A DNA stretch of 64,000 nt from Pseudomonas paraeruginosa PA7 (GTDB lineage Bacteria > Pseudomonadota > Gammaproteobacteria > Pseudomonadales > Pseudomonadaceae): the NCBI RefSeq assembly GCF_000017205.1, contig NC_009656.1, positions 310,001-374,000 on the forward strand, written 5' to 3'. Shown here piece after piece: positions 18,237-26,915 of this stretch. Below the pieces are notes generated by a model that was not told where the DNA came from, ran no database searches, and worked only from the letters and a program-made list of their open reading frames with translations. The stretch's first letter is position 1; the number at the start of each line of letters is the position of its first letter. The position numbers and the translations under genes were made by a program.

Positions 18237-19616
18237 ATGAGCGACGTACCCGCCAACCAGTTGTTCGACGCCTACTTCACGGCGGCGCCGATGCGCGCGG
18301 TGTTCTCCGACCGGGGCCGCCTGCAGGGCATGCTCGATTTCGAGGCCGCCCTGGCTCGCGCCGAGGCGCGGGTCGGGGTGGTTCCCGCGACGGCGGTGGC
18401 ACCGATCGAGGCGGCCTGCCGCGCCGAGCTGTACGACCCGCTGGCACTGGCCGAGGCGGTCGCCAATGCCGGCAACTCGGCGATCCCCCTGGTCAAGGCG
18501 CTGGGCCGCCAGGTGGCGGCTGGCGACGCCGAGGCCGAACGCTACATTCACCTCGGCGCCACCAGCCAGGACGCCATGGACAGCGGCCTGGTGCTGCAAC
18601 TGCGTCGCGCGCTGGCCTTGCTCGAGGAGGATCTGCAGCGTCTTGCCGCGGCTCTGGCGGACCAGGCCGCACGGCATGCCGACACGCCCCTGGCCGGACG
18701 CACCTGGTTGCAGCACGCCACCCCGGTGACCCTGGGCATGAAGCTCGCCGGCCTGCTCGGTGCCTTGACCCGGCACCGCCAGCGCCTGCGCGAGTTGCGC
18801 CCGCGCCTGCTGGTGTTGCAGTTTGGCGGCGCCTCGGGGACTCTCGCCGCGCTCGGCGAGCAGGCCCTGCCGGTAGCCGCGGCGCTGGCCGAGGAACTGG
18901 GCCTGGCTTTGCCCGAACAGCCCTGGCACACCCAGCGCGACCGCCTGGTGGAATTCGCCAGCGTGCTCGGCCTGGTGGCCGGCAGCCTCGGCAAGCTCGG
19001 TCGTGATGTCAGCCTGCTGATGCAGACCGAGGCCGGCGAGGTCTTCGAGCCTGCCGGCACCGGGCGTGGCGGTTCCTCGACCATGCCGCACAAGCGCAAC
19101 CCGGTGGGCAGCGCGGTGCTGATCGCCGCCGCCACCCGTGCGCCGGGGCTGGTCTCGACCCTGTTCGCGGCGATGCCGCAGGAGCACGAGCGCAGCCTCG
19201 GCCTCTGGCACGCCGAGTGGGAAACCCTGCCGGAACTCTGTTGCCTGGTTTCCGGCGCGCTGCGACAGGCGATCGGCTTGCTCGAAGGCCTGGAAGTGGA
19301 TGCCGGACGGATGCGCCGCAACCTCGGCCTGACCCACGGCCTGGTGCTCGCCGAGGCGGTGAGCATCGCCCTGGCCCGCCGTATCGGCCGCGAAGCCGCC
19401 CATCACCTGGTGGAACAGTGCTGCCGCCGCGCCGTCGAGCAGCGCCGCGGGTTGCGCGCGGTGCTTGGCGAAGAGGCGCGGGTGAGCGCCGAGCTGTCCG
19501 GCGACGAACTGGACCGCCTGCTCGATCCCGCCCATTACCTCGGCCAGGCCCGCGCCTGGGTCGAGCGCGCGCTCGCCGAACACCATGCCCTGGGCTTCGA
19601 ACCCCATCCCGCCTGA
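18237..19616 (+). CDS. pcaB: PcaB, 3-carboxy-cis,cis-muconate cycloisomerase
   Basis: 459-residue fumarase/aspartase-superfamily enzyme. It contains HLGATSQDAMDSG and the superfamily signature GRGGSSTMPHKRNPVGS with the flexible catalytic loop. It cyclises beta-carboxy-cis,cis-muconate to gamma-carboxymuconolactone in protocatechuate breakdown. It begins 22 nt after pcaT in the same operon. Confidence 0.94.
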   Translation: MSDVPANQLFDAYFTAAPMRAVFSDRGRLQGMLDFEAALARAEARVGVVPATAVAPIEAACRAELYDPLALAEAVANAGNSAIPLVKALGRQVAAGDAEAERYIHLGATSQDAMDSGLVLQLRRALALLEEDLQRLAAALADQAARHADTPLAGRTWLQHATPVTLGMKLAGLLGALTRHRQRLRELRPRLLVLQFGGASGTLAALGEQALPVAAALAEELGLALPEQPWHTQRDRLVEFASVLGLVAGSLGKLGRDVSLLMQTEAGEVFEPAGTGRGGSSTMPHKRNPVGSAVLIAAATRAPGLVSTLFAAMPQEHERSLGLWHAEWETLPELCCLVSGALRQAIGLLEGLEVDAGRMRRNLGLTHGLVLAEAVSIALARRIGREAAHHLVEQCCRRAVEQRRGLRAVLGEEARVSAELSGDELDRLLDPAHYLGQARAWVERALAEHHALGFEPHPA

Positions 19617-19630
19617 CTGGAGATCCCTTC

Positions 19631-20422
19631 GTGCCAACCGTACGCCTCGCCGACGGCGACCTGAACTACTCCCTGGAAGGACCGGCCGGCGCGCCGGTGC
19701 TGCTGTTGTCAAACTCGCTGGGCACCGACCTGGGCATGTGGGACACGCAGATCCCCGCACTCACCGCCCACTTCCGCGTGCTGCGCTACGACACCCGTGG
19801 CCACGGCGCCTCGCTGGTCACCCCCGGACCGTACACCATCGGCCAGCTCGGCGCCGACGTGGTTGCCCTGCTCGATGCCCTCGACCTGCCGCGCGTGCAT
19901 TTCTGCGGGCTGTCCATGGGCGGCCTGATCGGCCAGTGGCTGGGCATCCATGCCGGCGCGCGGATCGGCCGGCTGGTGCTGTGCAATACCGCGGCGAAGA
20001 TCGCCAGCGACGAGGTCTGGAACACCCGCATCGACACCGTCCTGAAAGGCGGCGAGCAGGCCATGCGCGACCTCCGCGACGCCTCGCTGGCGCGCTGGTT
20101 CACCGCAGGTTTCGCCGAGCGCGAGCCGGCTCAGGCCGAGCGCATCGTGGCGATGCTCGCGGCCACCTCGCCGCAGGGCTATGCGGCCAACTGCGCGGCG
20201 GTGCGCGACGCCGATTTCCGCGAGCAGCTCGAGCTGGTCCAGGCGCCGACGCTGGTCGTCGCCGGCAGCCACGATGCCGTGACCACTCCAGACGACGCCC
20301 GCTTCATGCAGGCGCGCATCGCCGACGCGCAGCTGGTCGTGTTCGCCGCCGCGCACCTGTCCAATGTCGAGGCCGGCGACGCCTTCAGCCGCCGCCTGGT
20401 CGACTTCCTGCTGTCCGCCTGA
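19631..20422 (+). CDS. pcaD: PcaD, 3-oxoadipate enol-lactone hydrolase
   Basis: 263-residue alpha/beta hydrolase. The nucleophile elbow is CGLSMGG, the oxyanion region LLSNSLGTDLGMW, and the catalytic His lies near the C-terminus in FAAAHLSNVE. It hydrolyses beta-ketoadipate enol-lactone to beta-ketoadipate. The start is GTG with GGAG 9 nt upstream. PcaD and PcaC are separate proteins here, unlike the fused PcaL of some bacteria. Confidence 0.94.
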   Translation: MPTVRLADGDLNYSLEGPAGAPVLLLSNSLGTDLGMWDTQIPALTAHFRVLRYDTRGHGASLVTPGPYTIGQLGADVVALLDALDLPRVHFCGLSMGGLIGQWLGIHAGARIGRLVLCNTAAKIASDEVWNTRIDTVLKGGEQAMRDLRDASLARWFTAGFAEREPAQAERIVAMLAATSPQGYAANCAAVRDADFREQLELVQAPTLVVAGSHDAVTTPDDARFMQARIADAQLVVFAAAHLSNVEAGDAFSRRLVDFLLSA

Positions 20423-20432
20423 GGAGCCGCCG

Positions 20433-20834
20433 ATGGACGAGAAACAACGCTACGAAGCCGGCATGCAAGTGCGCCGCGCGGTGCTCGGCGACGCCCATGT
20501 CGACCGCAGCCTGGCCAGCCTGACGCCGTTCAACGAAGAGTTCCAGGAGATGATCACCCGCCACGCCTGGGGCGACATCTGGACCCGCCCGGGGCTGCCG
20601 CGGCACACCCGTAGCCTGGTGACCATCGCCATGCTGATCGGCATGAACCGCAACGAGGAACTCAAGCTGCACCTGCGCGCGGCGAAGAACAACGGCGTGA
20701 GTCGCGACGAGATCAAGGAAGTGATCATGCAGAGCGCCATCTACTGCGGCATTCCGGCGGCCAACGCGACCTTCCACCTGGCCGAGTCGGTGTGGGACGA
20801 ACTGGGCGTGGAATCGCAGCAGGAGACCCGCTAG
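20433..20834 (+). CDS. pcaC: PcaC, gamma-carboxymuconolactone decarboxylase
   Basis: 133-residue small decarboxylase with the conserved RHTRSLVTIAMLIGMNRNEELKLH and YCGIPAANATF segments of the CMD family. It converts gamma-carboxymuconolactone to beta-ketoadipate enol-lactone. It is the last gene of the pca operon, 10 nt after pcaD, and is followed by a hairpin at 20847-20866. Confidence 0.94.
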   Translation: MDEKQRYEAGMQVRRAVLGDAHVDRSLASLTPFNEEFQEMITRHAWGDIWTRPGLPRHTRSLVTIAMLIGMNRNEELKLHLRAAKNNGVSRDEIKEVIMQSAIYCGIPAANATFHLAESVWDELGVESQQETR

Positions 20835-20846
20835 GCCGGTGGCGTT

Positions 20847-20866
20847 ATTGCCGATACACCGGCAAT
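20847..20866 (+). terminator. Hairpin after pcaC
   Basis: ATTGCCG-ATACAC-CGGCAAT, a perfect 7-bp stem 12 nt after the pcaC stop. There is no long T-run; it may be a weak terminator or a stabilising 3' stem. Confidence 0.45.
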
Positions 20867-20984
20867 GACGGATAGCCGCAAGTGCTTGTCCGCGCTGCGC
20901 GAGGGCCGGCGAGGCGGTGCTTCCCCTTGCCATTCGCCGGCGTTTCCCGGAAGGTCGACAGCTCCGTCACCCCTCTGGTCCGCC

Positions 20985-21926
20985 ATGAGCCGCAAGCTGC
21001 ACATCCACGCGCCCGCCATCCATTACTTCGACATGGTCCGCCGTTGCGATTCGATCCGCGAAGCCGCGCGGCGCCTGAACGTCGCCTCGTCGGCGGTGAA
21101 CCGGCAGATCCTCAAGCTGGAGGACGAGATCGGCGCACCGCTGTTCGACCGCCTGCCCGGCGGCCTGCGCCTGACCGGCGCCGGGGAGATCTTCGCGCGC
21201 CACGTCACCGTGGTCCTGCAGGACATGGAGCGGGTGCGCTCCGAACTGGACGCGTTGCAGGGCCTGTGCACCGGGCATGTGGAAATCGCCACCATCGAGG
21301 CAGTGACCAGCGACCTGCTGCCCTGCGTGCTCAAGGCCATGCGCGAGCGCTATCCGGATGTCACCGTCGGTGTCACCCTGCTCGGCTCACAGGCGATCCC
21401 CGATGCGGTGGCCAGCGGCGCGGTCGACCTCGGCCTGGCCTTCGCCCTGCCGCGCAGTGCCGATCTGCAGCAGATCAGCGTCGGCCATTTCCGCCTCGGC
21501 GCCATCGTCGCTCCGCAGCACCCGCTGGCGCGGCGCGACGCCATCACCTTCGCCGACTGCGCCGGACATGGTCTGATCATGGCCAAGAGCGAACTGTCCA
21601 TTCATCACCTGCTGGCGCCGCTCCAGCGCCGCCTGCGCGAGCCTTGCCGGGCGGCGCTGGAAAGCAGTTCCCTGGAACTGTCGCGGCAACTGGCGCGGCG
21701 CGGTCTCGGCGTGGCGTTCCAGACCCGCCTGGGGATCGAGGCGGACATCGCCAGCGGCGAACTGCGCTTCCTGCCGTTGCAGGACAACGGCGGTATCCAC
21801 AGCGATCTCGGCCTCTACGTGCGTACCGGGCGCTACCTGCCGGTGGCGGTGGATGCCCTGGCCCGGCAGATCGCCGAGGAAGTGCGCCTGCGCGAGCGTG
21901 AGGAAGCCCGCCTGAACGACGCTTGA
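20985..21926 (+). CDS. LysR-family transcriptional regulator
   Basis: 313 residues with an N-terminal helix-turn-helix (IREAARRLNVASSAVNRQILKLEDEIG) and a C-terminal effector domain. The ATG at 20985 puts the helix-turn-helix at the usual distance from the N-terminus. It follows the pca operon on the same strand and precedes a Tsx-like channel gene, so it may control uptake genes for aromatic or hydroaromatic acids. The target is not shown by the sequence. Confidence 0.85.
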   Translation: MSRKLHIHAPAIHYFDMVRRCDSIREAARRLNVASSAVNRQILKLEDEIGAPLFDRLPGGLRLTGAGEIFARHVTVVLQDMERVRSELDALQGLCTGHVEIATIEAVTSDLLPCVLKAMRERYPDVTVGVTLLGSQAIPDAVASGAVDLGLAFALPRSADLQQISVGHFRLGAIVAPQHPLARRDAITFADCAGHGLIMAKSELSIHHLLAPLQRRLREPCRAALESSSLELSRQLARRGLGVAFQTRLGIEADIASGELRFLPLQDNGGIHSDLGLYVRTGRYLPVAVDALARQIAEEVRLREREEARLNDA

Positions 21927-22105
21927 GCCCATGCCGGACGGGGCGGGTCCGGTGGTGGCATCGCTGATGCCGTTTCGGCATCGGTGTGATCGATATTCTG
22001 TGCTTTGGTCAGCGCGGCGATATGCCGATACTGCCCCGCGACCCCGGCGCGAAACCGGGGGCTGAGTCGCCACAAGAACAACAAGCAACCAGCAGGACAC
22101 ACAGC

Positions 22106-22939
22106 ATGAAGAAGATGATGCGGGGCGCCGCCGCCCTGGTCGCGCTCGTCGGCGCCGGGGAGAGCATGGCGCTGGAGTGGATGAGCAACAGTGTCGGTTT
22201 CCGCTACGGCCAGCAGTTCACCAACCCGAACAACCCGGACAAGTTCGCCAAGCGCATATACAGCTTCACCCACGCCGACGGCTATCGCTACGGCAGCAAT
22301 TTCTTCAATCTCGATGTGTTCCTTTCCGACAGCCGCGACCCGCGCAAGGGCACCGACCACGGTGGCAGCGAGGTCTATGCGGTCTACCGCCACCAGCTCT
22401 ACGCCTCGCGGGTGTTCGACCGGCCGCTGGGCACCGGCCTGGTCAAGGACTACGCCTTCACCCTGGGCTTCGACGCCAGCCGCAACAACAACCTGGCTTC
22501 GGCCAAGAAGCGCGCCCTGGTGTTCGGTCCGACCCTCAAGTTCAACGGTCCCGGCGTGCTCGACCTGAGCCTGCTCTACTACCGCGAGAAGAACCACTTC
22601 GGCGTGCCCGGCGCGCGCCATCCCGACCACACCTTCGACACCACCTACATGCTCAACCTGACCTGGATGCGGCCGTTCAAGGTCGGCAACCATGCGGCGA
22701 AGTTCCAGGGTTTCGTCAACTACGTGGGGGAGAAGGGCGAGGACTACAACGACAAGGACACCGCGGCGGAAACCCTGGTCCGCGCCGCCCTGATGGTCGC
22801 CGCCCTGCCAGGCGACAAGCGCCAGCCGAACCTGTGGCTCGGCGTCGGCTACGAGTATTGGCACAACAAGTTCGGCGTCGACGGCGGCACCGGCAGCCGT
22901 ACCTCGACGCCGACATTGAACATGGAGTTCACCTTCTGA
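22106..22939 (+). CDS. Tsx-like outer-membrane channel protein
   Basis: 277 residues with a signal peptide cut near ESMA-LEWM. The mature protein has alternating aromatic beta strands, a C-terminal Phe (NMEFTF) and repeated Tyr/Gly patterns resembling the nucleoside-specific Tsx channel family. It likely forms a small outer-membrane beta-barrel. Next to pcaK and pca genes it may admit an aromatic acid rather than nucleosides; substrate unknown. Confidence 0.7.
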   Translation: MKKMMRGAAALVALVGAGESMALEWMSNSVGFRYGQQFTNPNNPDKFAKRIYSFTHADGYRYGSNFFNLDVFLSDSRDPRKGTDHGGSEVYAVYRHQLYASRVFDRPLGTGLVKDYAFTLGFDASRNNNLASAKKRALVFGPTLKFNGPGVLDLSLLYYREKNHFGVPGARHPDHTFDTTYMLNLTWMRPFKVGNHAAKFQGFVNYVGEKGEDYNDKDTAAETLVRAALMVAALPGDKRQPNLWLGVGYEYWHNKFGVDGGTGSRTSTPTLNMEFTF

Positions 22940-22970
22940 GGCGATGCGCCGCCGATACACCGGCGTCCGA

Positions 22971-23050
22971 GGGCGGATGACCGCGAGCGGTCATGCGCCC
23001 TGCGCGCTGTCGCGATCCCGGGGTAGGGCAAATAACGCCAACGGCGTTAT
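22971..23050. repeat. Pair of REP-like intergenic palindromes
   Basis: Two palindromes lie in the convergent gap between the Tsx-like gene and pcaK: GGGCGGATGACCGC / GCGGTCATGCGCCC (22971-23000) and ATAACGCC / GGCGTTAT (23032-23050). Both resemble short intergenic repeats common in Pseudomonas genomes (recalled). They may also terminate both genes. Confidence 0.5.
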
Positions 23051-23058
23051 CCGTCGTC

Positions 23059-24405
23059 TCACCCCGCATCCGCGTGACTGACCAGCCCCTTCAGCAGCAC
23101 CGCGGCGGTCGCCAGCGCGGCCGGCAGCACCAGGGCGGTCAGCACCTGTTCGAAGTTCCAGCCCAGGCCCAGCAGGGTGGCGCCGATCCAGGCGCCGAGG
23201 ATAGCGCCGAAACGGCCGATGCCGAGCATCCAGGAGACCCCTGTGGCACGCCCCTGGGTCGGATAGAAGCGCGCTGCCAGCGACGGCATCGCCGACTGCG
23301 CGCCGTTGATGCACATGCCGGCCAGCAGCACCAGGGTCGCCAGCAGGGTGACCTGGCCGAGGCTCTGGCCGACGCACCAGGCGAACACCCCGGCCAGCAG
23401 GTAGAACAGGCCGATCACCTTGTGCGGGTTGAAGCGGTCCATCGCCCAGCCCACCGCCACCGCGCTGAGCACACCGCCGAACTGGAACAACGCGCCGATG
23501 AACGCCGCCTGCTCCAGGCTCGCGCCGCTATCGCGCATCAGGGTCGGCAGCCAGCTGGTCAGCAGGTAGACGATCACCAGGCCCATGAAGTAGGTCAGCC
23601 AGAGCAGCAGGGTGCCGGCGCTGTAGGTGCCGGAAAAGATCACCGCGAACACGTTGCGGGCCTGCACCGTGTGCTGCTCGGGGACGTGGAAACCCTGTGC
23701 CAGCGCCACCTGCGCCGGGGCGATGGGAGCCAGCGCCCGGCGTACCCGCTCGCTGCCGCGGTTGCGCACCACCAGGTAGCGCGCCGATTCCGGCAGGCGG
23801 AACAGCAGGACCAGCGCCAGCGCCAGCGGCAGCAGGCCGCCGAGCAGCAGCAGGCTGTGCCAGCCGAACAGCGGGATCAGCTTGGCCGAGACGAAGCCGC
23901 CGCAGGCCATGCCCAGGTTGAAGCCGCAGAACATGCTGGTCACCAGCAGCGACTTGAGGCGCTCGGGGGTGTATTCGGAAAGCAGGGTGGTGGCGTTGGG
24001 CATCGCCGCGCCGAGGCCGAGGCCGGTGAGGAAGCGCAGCGCCAGCAGTTGCTCGACGTTGGTGCTGTAGGCAGAGGCGAGGCTGAACAGGCCGAACAGG
24101 AACACCGCCGCCACCAATACCAGCTTGCGCCCGTAGCGGTCGGCCAGCGGCCCGGAGCCGAGGGCGCCGAAGACCATGCCGATCAGCGCGGCGCTCATCA
24201 CCGGGCCGAGGCTGGCGCGGTCGATGCCCCAGTCCTGGGTCAGCGCCGGGGCGATGAAGCCCATCGCGGCGGTGTCGAGGCCATCGAGGAAGACGATCAG
24301 GAAGCACAGCAGGACGATCCGCCACTGATAGGGGGAAAGAGGCTGGGCATTGATGAAGGCTTGCACGTCGAGACGCTCGACGGCGGGCAGGCTGGAACTG
24401 TTCAT
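23059..24405 (-). CDS. pcaK: PcaK, aromatic acid MFS transporter
   Basis: 448-residue, 12-helix major facilitator of the aromatic acid:H+ symporter family. Signature segments are FLDGLDTAAMGFIAPAL in helix 1, GSGPLADRYGRK in the loop after helix 2, and FLTGLGLGAAMPNATTL. PcaK imports 4-hydroxybenzoate and protocatechuate. It is divergent from the EamA gene. The inverted repeat GCGTTGATCGAACGC (24602-24616) upstream may be regulatory. Confidence 0.9.
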   Translation of the reverse strand: MNSSSLPAVERLDVQAFINAQPLSPYQWRIVLLCFLIVFLDGLDTAAMGFIAPALTQDWGIDRASLGPVMSAALIGMVFGALGSGPLADRYGRKLVLVAAVFLFGLFSLASAYSTNVEQLLALRFLTGLGLGAAMPNATTLLSEYTPERLKSLLVTSMFCGFNLGMACGGFVSAKLIPLFGWHSLLLLGGLLPLALALVLLFRLPESARYLVVRNRGSERVRRALAPIAPAQVALAQGFHVPEQHTVQARNVFAVIFSGTYSAGTLLLWLTYFMGLVIVYLLTSWLPTLMRDSGASLEQAAFIGALFQFGGVLSAVAVGWAMDRFNPHKVIGLFYLLAGVFAWCVGQSLGQVTLLATLVLLAGMCINGAQSAMPSLAARFYPTQGRATGVSWMLGIGRFGAILGAWIGATLLGLGWNFEQVLTALVLPAALATAAVLLKGLVSHADAG

Positions 24406-24693
24406 GAGGCGGCTTCCGCGGCGAGAGGGAGGGGCGTGGGACGCAGTCGCACGCGGACTCAGGTGCCGGCGGTGGAGCGTGGGGTGTGCAGCGGCATGTC
24501 GGAATTCCCCTGTTGTTCTTGTATGGGCAGCCAGGCTGCCAGGGCGAGGAACACATTAGGGAGAGAGGGGGGAGCCCGCAATCCGGTAATCGATTGATGG
24601 TGCGTTGATCGAACGCTTCCGTCTGTGGCCATTTCCCCGCGGCGTCTGGCATGCTCGGATACCCGCGCCATTCATTCATCCCGGTACCGCCCA

Positions 24694-25572
24694 ATGAACG
24701 CGACCTCCTCCGCGCTACCCGGCAACGACCAGCCGTTGCGCGGGATCTTCCTGATCTGCGCCGCGGTGTTCCTGTTCGCCAGCCATGACGGGCTGTCCAA
24801 GTTCCTTTCCGGTTTCTACCCGATCGTCATGGTGGTCTGGGCCCGCTACCTGGTGCACACCCTGCTGATGGTCGTGGTGTTCGTGCCGCGCAACGGCCTG
24901 GCGGTGATCCGTACCCGGCGGCCGTTCATGCAATTGGCGCGGGCGCTGTGCCTGATCGGCACCAGCCTGTTCTTCACCACAGGCCTGCGCTACCTGCCGC
25001 TGGCCGAGGCGACCGCGGTGAACTTCCTCGCGCCCTTGCTGGTGACCGCGCTGTCGGTGCCGCTGCTGAAGGAGAAGGTCAGCCCGGGGCAATGGCTGGC
25101 GGTACTCACCGGCTTCGTCGGGGTGCTGTTCATCGTCCGTCCCGGCGGCGCGCTGTTCACCCCGGCGGCGCTGTTCCCGCTCGGCTCGGCGTTGTGCTTC
25201 GGGCTCTACCAGCTGCTTACGCGGATGCTCGCCAACAGCGACAGCCCGACCACCAGCAACTTCCTCGCCGGCATCTTCAACACCCTGATCATGAGCCTGC
25301 TGGTGCCGTTCTTCTGGCAGACCCCAAGCCTTCTCCACGGCCTGATGATGATCGCCCTGGGCGGCTGCGGCATGGGCGGCCACCTGCTGCTGACCCAGGC
25401 CTTCCGTCACGCGCCGCCAGCGACCCTGGCACCGTTCAGCTACGGCCAGATCATCTTCGCCGGGCTGCTCGGCCTGCTGGTCTTCGGCCACGCGCCGGAT
25501 GCCTGGGCGTTGCTCGGTATTCTCGTCATCTGCGCCAGCGGCCTGCTGGTGGCCTGGCGTCGCGGTCGCTGA
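24694..25572 (+). CDS. EamA/DMT-family inner-membrane transporter
   Basis: 292 residues with ten hydrophobic helices arranged as two EamA repeats (about residues 15-145 and 160-290), including the RYLVHTLLM and TAVNFLAPLLVTALSVPLL segments. DMT proteins of this kind usually export metabolites or amino acids. It stands alone between pcaK and the porin gene. Substrate unknown. Confidence 0.85.
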   Translation: MNATSSALPGNDQPLRGIFLICAAVFLFASHDGLSKFLSGFYPIVMVVWARYLVHTLLMVVVFVPRNGLAVIRTRRPFMQLARALCLIGTSLFFTTGLRYLPLAEATAVNFLAPLLVTALSVPLLKEKVSPGQWLAVLTGFVGVLFIVRPGGALFTPAALFPLGSALCFGLYQLLTRMLANSDSPTTSNFLAGIFNTLIMSLLVPFFWQTPSLLHGLMMIALGGCGMGGHLLLTQAFRHAPPATLAPFSYGQIIFAGLLGLLVFGHAPDAWALLGILVICASGLLVAWRRGR

Positions 25573-25599
25573 AGGCGTCGGCGCAGTGGCGCGTGGGAT

Positions 25600-26850
25600 T
25601 CAGAACAGGCCCAGCGGATAGCTGACGATCAGCCGGTTCTCGTCGAAACGGGTATTGCTGCCCCAGTCGCGGCGCTGGCTGGAATTGCGCCAGCGCAGGT
25701 TGAGGCGCTTGAAGGCGCCGCCCTGCACCGTGTAGCCCAGCTCGCTCTCGCGTCCCCATTCGCTACCATCGTCGGTGACTCCGGCCAGACGCACATGGCT
25801 GCCATGCAGGTAGCGGGTCATGAAGGTCAGGCCGGGCAGGCCGAGGCCGACGAAGTCGAAGTCGTAGCGCAACTGCCAGGAACGTTCGCCGGGGTTGTCG
25901 TAGCTGGCGTTGTAGCTGTCGTTGGCCAGGGTGCCGCCGCTGGTGCCGTTGACCCGCATCCAGCCGTCGTCGCCGCCGACCTTCTGCAGGCCGAGGTAGA
26001 GGGCATGCAGGCCGTGGCGCACGGAGAACAGCGCGGAAACGGTGCGGTTGTCGAGTTCGCCGGCGCGCGCGCTGCCATCGTCGCGGCCACGGAACCAGCC
26101 GAGGTTGGCGCCCAGCAGCCAGCCGCCGAGTGGCTGGCTGTGTTGCAGTTGCAGGTACTGCTGGCGGTAGATGTCCTTCAGCTCGGCGTGCCACAGGCCG
26201 AGCAGGGTGCGTTCACCGTTGAAGCGATATTCGCCACCGACGAAATCGAAACGGTCGGAAGTGGCGGCCGGCCGGCCGAACAGCGACATGTCCTGCATGC
26301 TTGCGTCGTTGCGCGGGCTGTTGCCGCGCAATTGGCCGGCGTGGAGGGTCAGGCCGGCGATCTCGCTGGCGCTGAGCTGGCCGCCGCGGAAGGTCTGCGG
26401 CAGCGAGCGGCCATCGTCGGAACGGAGGATCGGCAGCACCGGCATCCATTCGCCGAGCTTCAGTTCGGTATTCGACACGCGCAGCCTGCCGGCCACCGCC
26501 AGGCGTCCGAAGTCGTCGGCCGGGCGGCCGTCGCCGTGGGTCGGCAGCAACTGGGTGCCGGCCGTTCCCTTGCCGCCATCCAGCTTCAGGCTGTACAGGC
26601 CGAGGACATCGAGGCCGAAGCCGACGCTGCCCTCGGTGAAGCCGGAGCGGGCGTCGAGGATGAAGCTCTGCGTCCATTCCTCGGCCTTGTCCTGGCTGGC
26701 GTGGCCGACGAAGTCGCGGTTCAGGTAGAAGTTGCGCGCGGTGAGGCTGACCTTGGCGTCTTCGAGGAAACCTCGCTCGGCGTGGACCGGCAGGCCGGCG
26801 CCGAGGCAGAGGGACGCGCAGAGCGCGCGGACGAGGCTCGGGTGCGACAT
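25600..26850 (-). CDS. OprD-family outer-membrane porin
   Basis: 416 residues with a signal peptide (ending LPVHA-ERGF) and the OprD hallmark early segment VSLTARNFYLNRDF. The C-terminus RLIVSYPLGLF ends in Phe as expected of an 18-strand barrel. It is probably an OpdK/OpdF-like carboxylate-specific channel. It lies directly downstream of the MFS gene at 26916 on the same strand, so outer- and inner-membrane uptake of one acid are encoded together. Confidence 0.88.
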   Translation of the reverse strand: MSHPSLVRALCASLCLGAGLPVHAERGFLEDAKVSLTARNFYLNRDFVGHASQDKAEEWTQSFILDARSGFTEGSVGFGLDVLGLYSLKLDGGKGTAGTQLLPTHGDGRPADDFGRLAVAGRLRVSNTELKLGEWMPVLPILRSDDGRSLPQTFRGGQLSASEIAGLTLHAGQLRGNSPRNDASMQDMSLFGRPAATSDRFDFVGGEYRFNGERTLLGLWHAELKDIYRQQYLQLQHSQPLGGWLLGANLGWFRGRDDGSARAGELDNRTVSALFSVRHGLHALYLGLQKVGGDDGWMRVNGTSGGTLANDSYNASYDNPGERSWQLRYDFDFVGLGLPGLTFMTRYLHGSHVRLAGVTDDGSEWGRESELGYTVQGGAFKRLNLRWRNSSQRRDWGSNTRFDENRLIVSYPLGLF

Positions 26851-26915
26851 GGGAATGTCCCTTCGTTCTTGTTCTCGGGGCAGGGAAGCGCCCGGCGAGC
26901 GCCGGGCGCCGGGAC